A stretch of DNA of 64,000 nucleotides from CAZAYP01 sp964489425 [NCBI: uncultured Verrucomicrobiota bacterium]. Its GTDB lineage: Bacteria; Verrucomicrobiota; Kiritimatiellia; RZYC01. Location of the stretch: assembly GCA_964489425.1 (NCBI GenBank), contig CAZAYP010000006.1, positions 5,425 through 69,424 of the forward strand, given 5' to 3'. The notes under the pieces are model-generated. The model saw only the letters and a list, made by a program, of their open reading frames with translations. It was not told where the DNA came from and searched no databases. A program made the position numbers and the translations under genes. Positions 63,356-64,000 of the stretch are shown here, in pieces. Each line of letters opens with the position of its first letter. Positions within the stretch are counted from its first letter, which is position 1.

Positions 63356-64000
63356 ATGCAAACCACCGCGGACCACGCACTGCGCCGGGATCGGCCGGAA
63401 ATCCGGCCCGCCCGGATGAGTTGGAGCATCCTGGCCGCGGGCCTGGGGAGCTGGTTCCTGCTGGCCGCCGCGGGGTCGGCCGCTGAACGCAGCGGCAGCA
63501 CGTATGTGCCGGGGTCGCTGGGCGACTTCAACCTCGGCGTGGTAGCCACCAACGCCGGATTCTTCGTGCGCAACGACATGTTCTACTACGAGGGCACCGA
63601 CGCCCGCGCCGTGCGCAACGGCCAGGTCAACATGGACCTGCAGATGTCCGCCTGGGTGGATTCCGTGAAGCTGACGCTCGTGCCGGGCTGGACGCTGCTC
63701 GGCGCGCGCTACGCCGCCGCCCTGAACTTCGCCGTGGCCAACGCGCACGTGACCGGCGACGTGCGCACACAGAACGAGGATGGCACCCTCAGCGCGGAAT
63801 GGCGATCCGGCACCAAAACCGCCCTGGCCGATATTTTCGTGACTCCGCTCGCGCTCGGCTGGAAGGTGGGCCCAATCCACGTGGCCTGGGCGGAAATGGT
63901 CACCATCCCCTCGGGCAGCTACAACCGCGACGACTTCGTCAACATCAGCCGCAACTACTGGGCGTTGGACTCGCAGCTTGCCGCCACCTGGCGTCACCCG
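63356..64000 (+). CDS. SphA / Phenol_MetA_deg family outer membrane protein, N-terminal part
   Basis: The gene runs off the right edge; 215 codons are visible from ATG 63356, with GAGGG about 6 bases upstream. A signal peptide (SWSILAAGLGSWFLLAAAGS) leads into TYVPGSLGDFNLGVVATNAG, FFVRNDMFYYEGTDARAV, LADIFVTPLALGWKVG and MVTIPSGSYNRDDFVNISRN then YWALDSQLAATW. This is the pattern of the outer membrane barrel family named after the meta-cleavage phenol pathway (PF13557 type). It probably forms a pore for hydrophobic compounds; the substrate is unknown. Confidence 0.82.
   Translation, partial: MQTTADHALRRDRPEIRPARMSWSILAAGLGSWFLLAAAGSAAERSGSTYVPGSLGDFNLGVVATNAGFFVRNDMFYYEGTDARAVRNGQVNMDLQMSAWVDSVKLTLVPGWTLLGARYAAALNFAVANAHVTGDVRTQNEDGTLSAEWRSGTKTALADIFVTPLALGWKVGPIHVAWAEMVTIPSGSYNRDDFVNISRNYWALDSQLAATWRHP

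Overview
The window is GC-rich, tightly packed bacterial chromosome. I tentatively place it in the PVC superphylum, near Kiritimatiellota, Lentisphaerota or Verrucomicrobiota. The reasons are very large secreted beta-helix and lamin-tail/CotH proteins with typical C-terminal 'DDPDxDG...WKEhvAGssPvNAdS' tails, a DUF6268-type outer membrane protein, many Gram-negative envelope genes, and palindromic TTTTCCAA-N3-TTGGAAAA intergenic repeats. This is inference: no rRNA or tRNA gene was seen to anchor it.

Layout. 0-2 kb: end of a type II secretion/type IV pilus ATPase gene and its GspF/PilC partner. 2-7.5 kb: arginine operon argB-argD-(pRiA4b ORF-3 domain protein)-argG, preceded by four palindromes centred exactly 31 bp apart. 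7.5-7.9 kb: hairpin repeat and a MITE-like element. 7.9-12.8 kb: secreted GH81-like glucanase. 12.8-15.2 kb: MCE/MlaD protein, auxiliary lipoprotein and dapF. 15.3-18.3 kb: def, a DUF6268-like barrel, a DUF486 membrane protein, a tandem zinc-ribbon protein and a STAS protein. 18.3-23.3 kb (minus): mevalonate operon HMG-CoA reductase, type II IPP isomerase, mevalonate kinase, probable phosphomevalonate kinase, diphosphomevalonate decarboxylase, with each junction overlapping. 23.4-27.1 kb: glycosyltransferase, ssb, and an ArsB/NhaD-type carrier with an EIIA-CBS regulator. 27.2-36 kb: gluzincin/beta-propeller/beta-barrel fusion, M23 peptidase, HEAT-repeat lipoprotein and a multi-PAS hybrid histidine kinase.

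36.2-48.1 kb is bracketed by inverted copies of a ~115 bp repeat. Inside lie a 3,353-residue secreted beta-helix/carboxypeptidase-regulatory-like protein, a HEPN/MNT toxin-antitoxin pair and a strong terminator that may end a small structured RNA. 48.2-59 kb (plus) is the most interesting region: one apparent operon encoding a 1,908-residue lamin-tail/CotH-kinase surface protein, a small secreted protein, a VTC-type polyphosphate polymerase domain protein, a DUF4956 membrane protein, a HlyD-type adaptor and a TolC-like outer membrane lipoprotein. I propose it as a polyphosphate or surface-phosphorylation export system.

59-64 kb: decayed ORF6N gene, a possible 57-residue gene behind an attenuator-like leader, gcvT with an overlapping family 2 glycosyltransferase, hicBA, trmB and the start of a SphA/Phenol_MetA_deg outer membrane protein. 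The lower-GC, repeat-bearing gaps (7.5, 36.0, 47.7 and 59.3 kb) are where accessory DNA seems to have landed.
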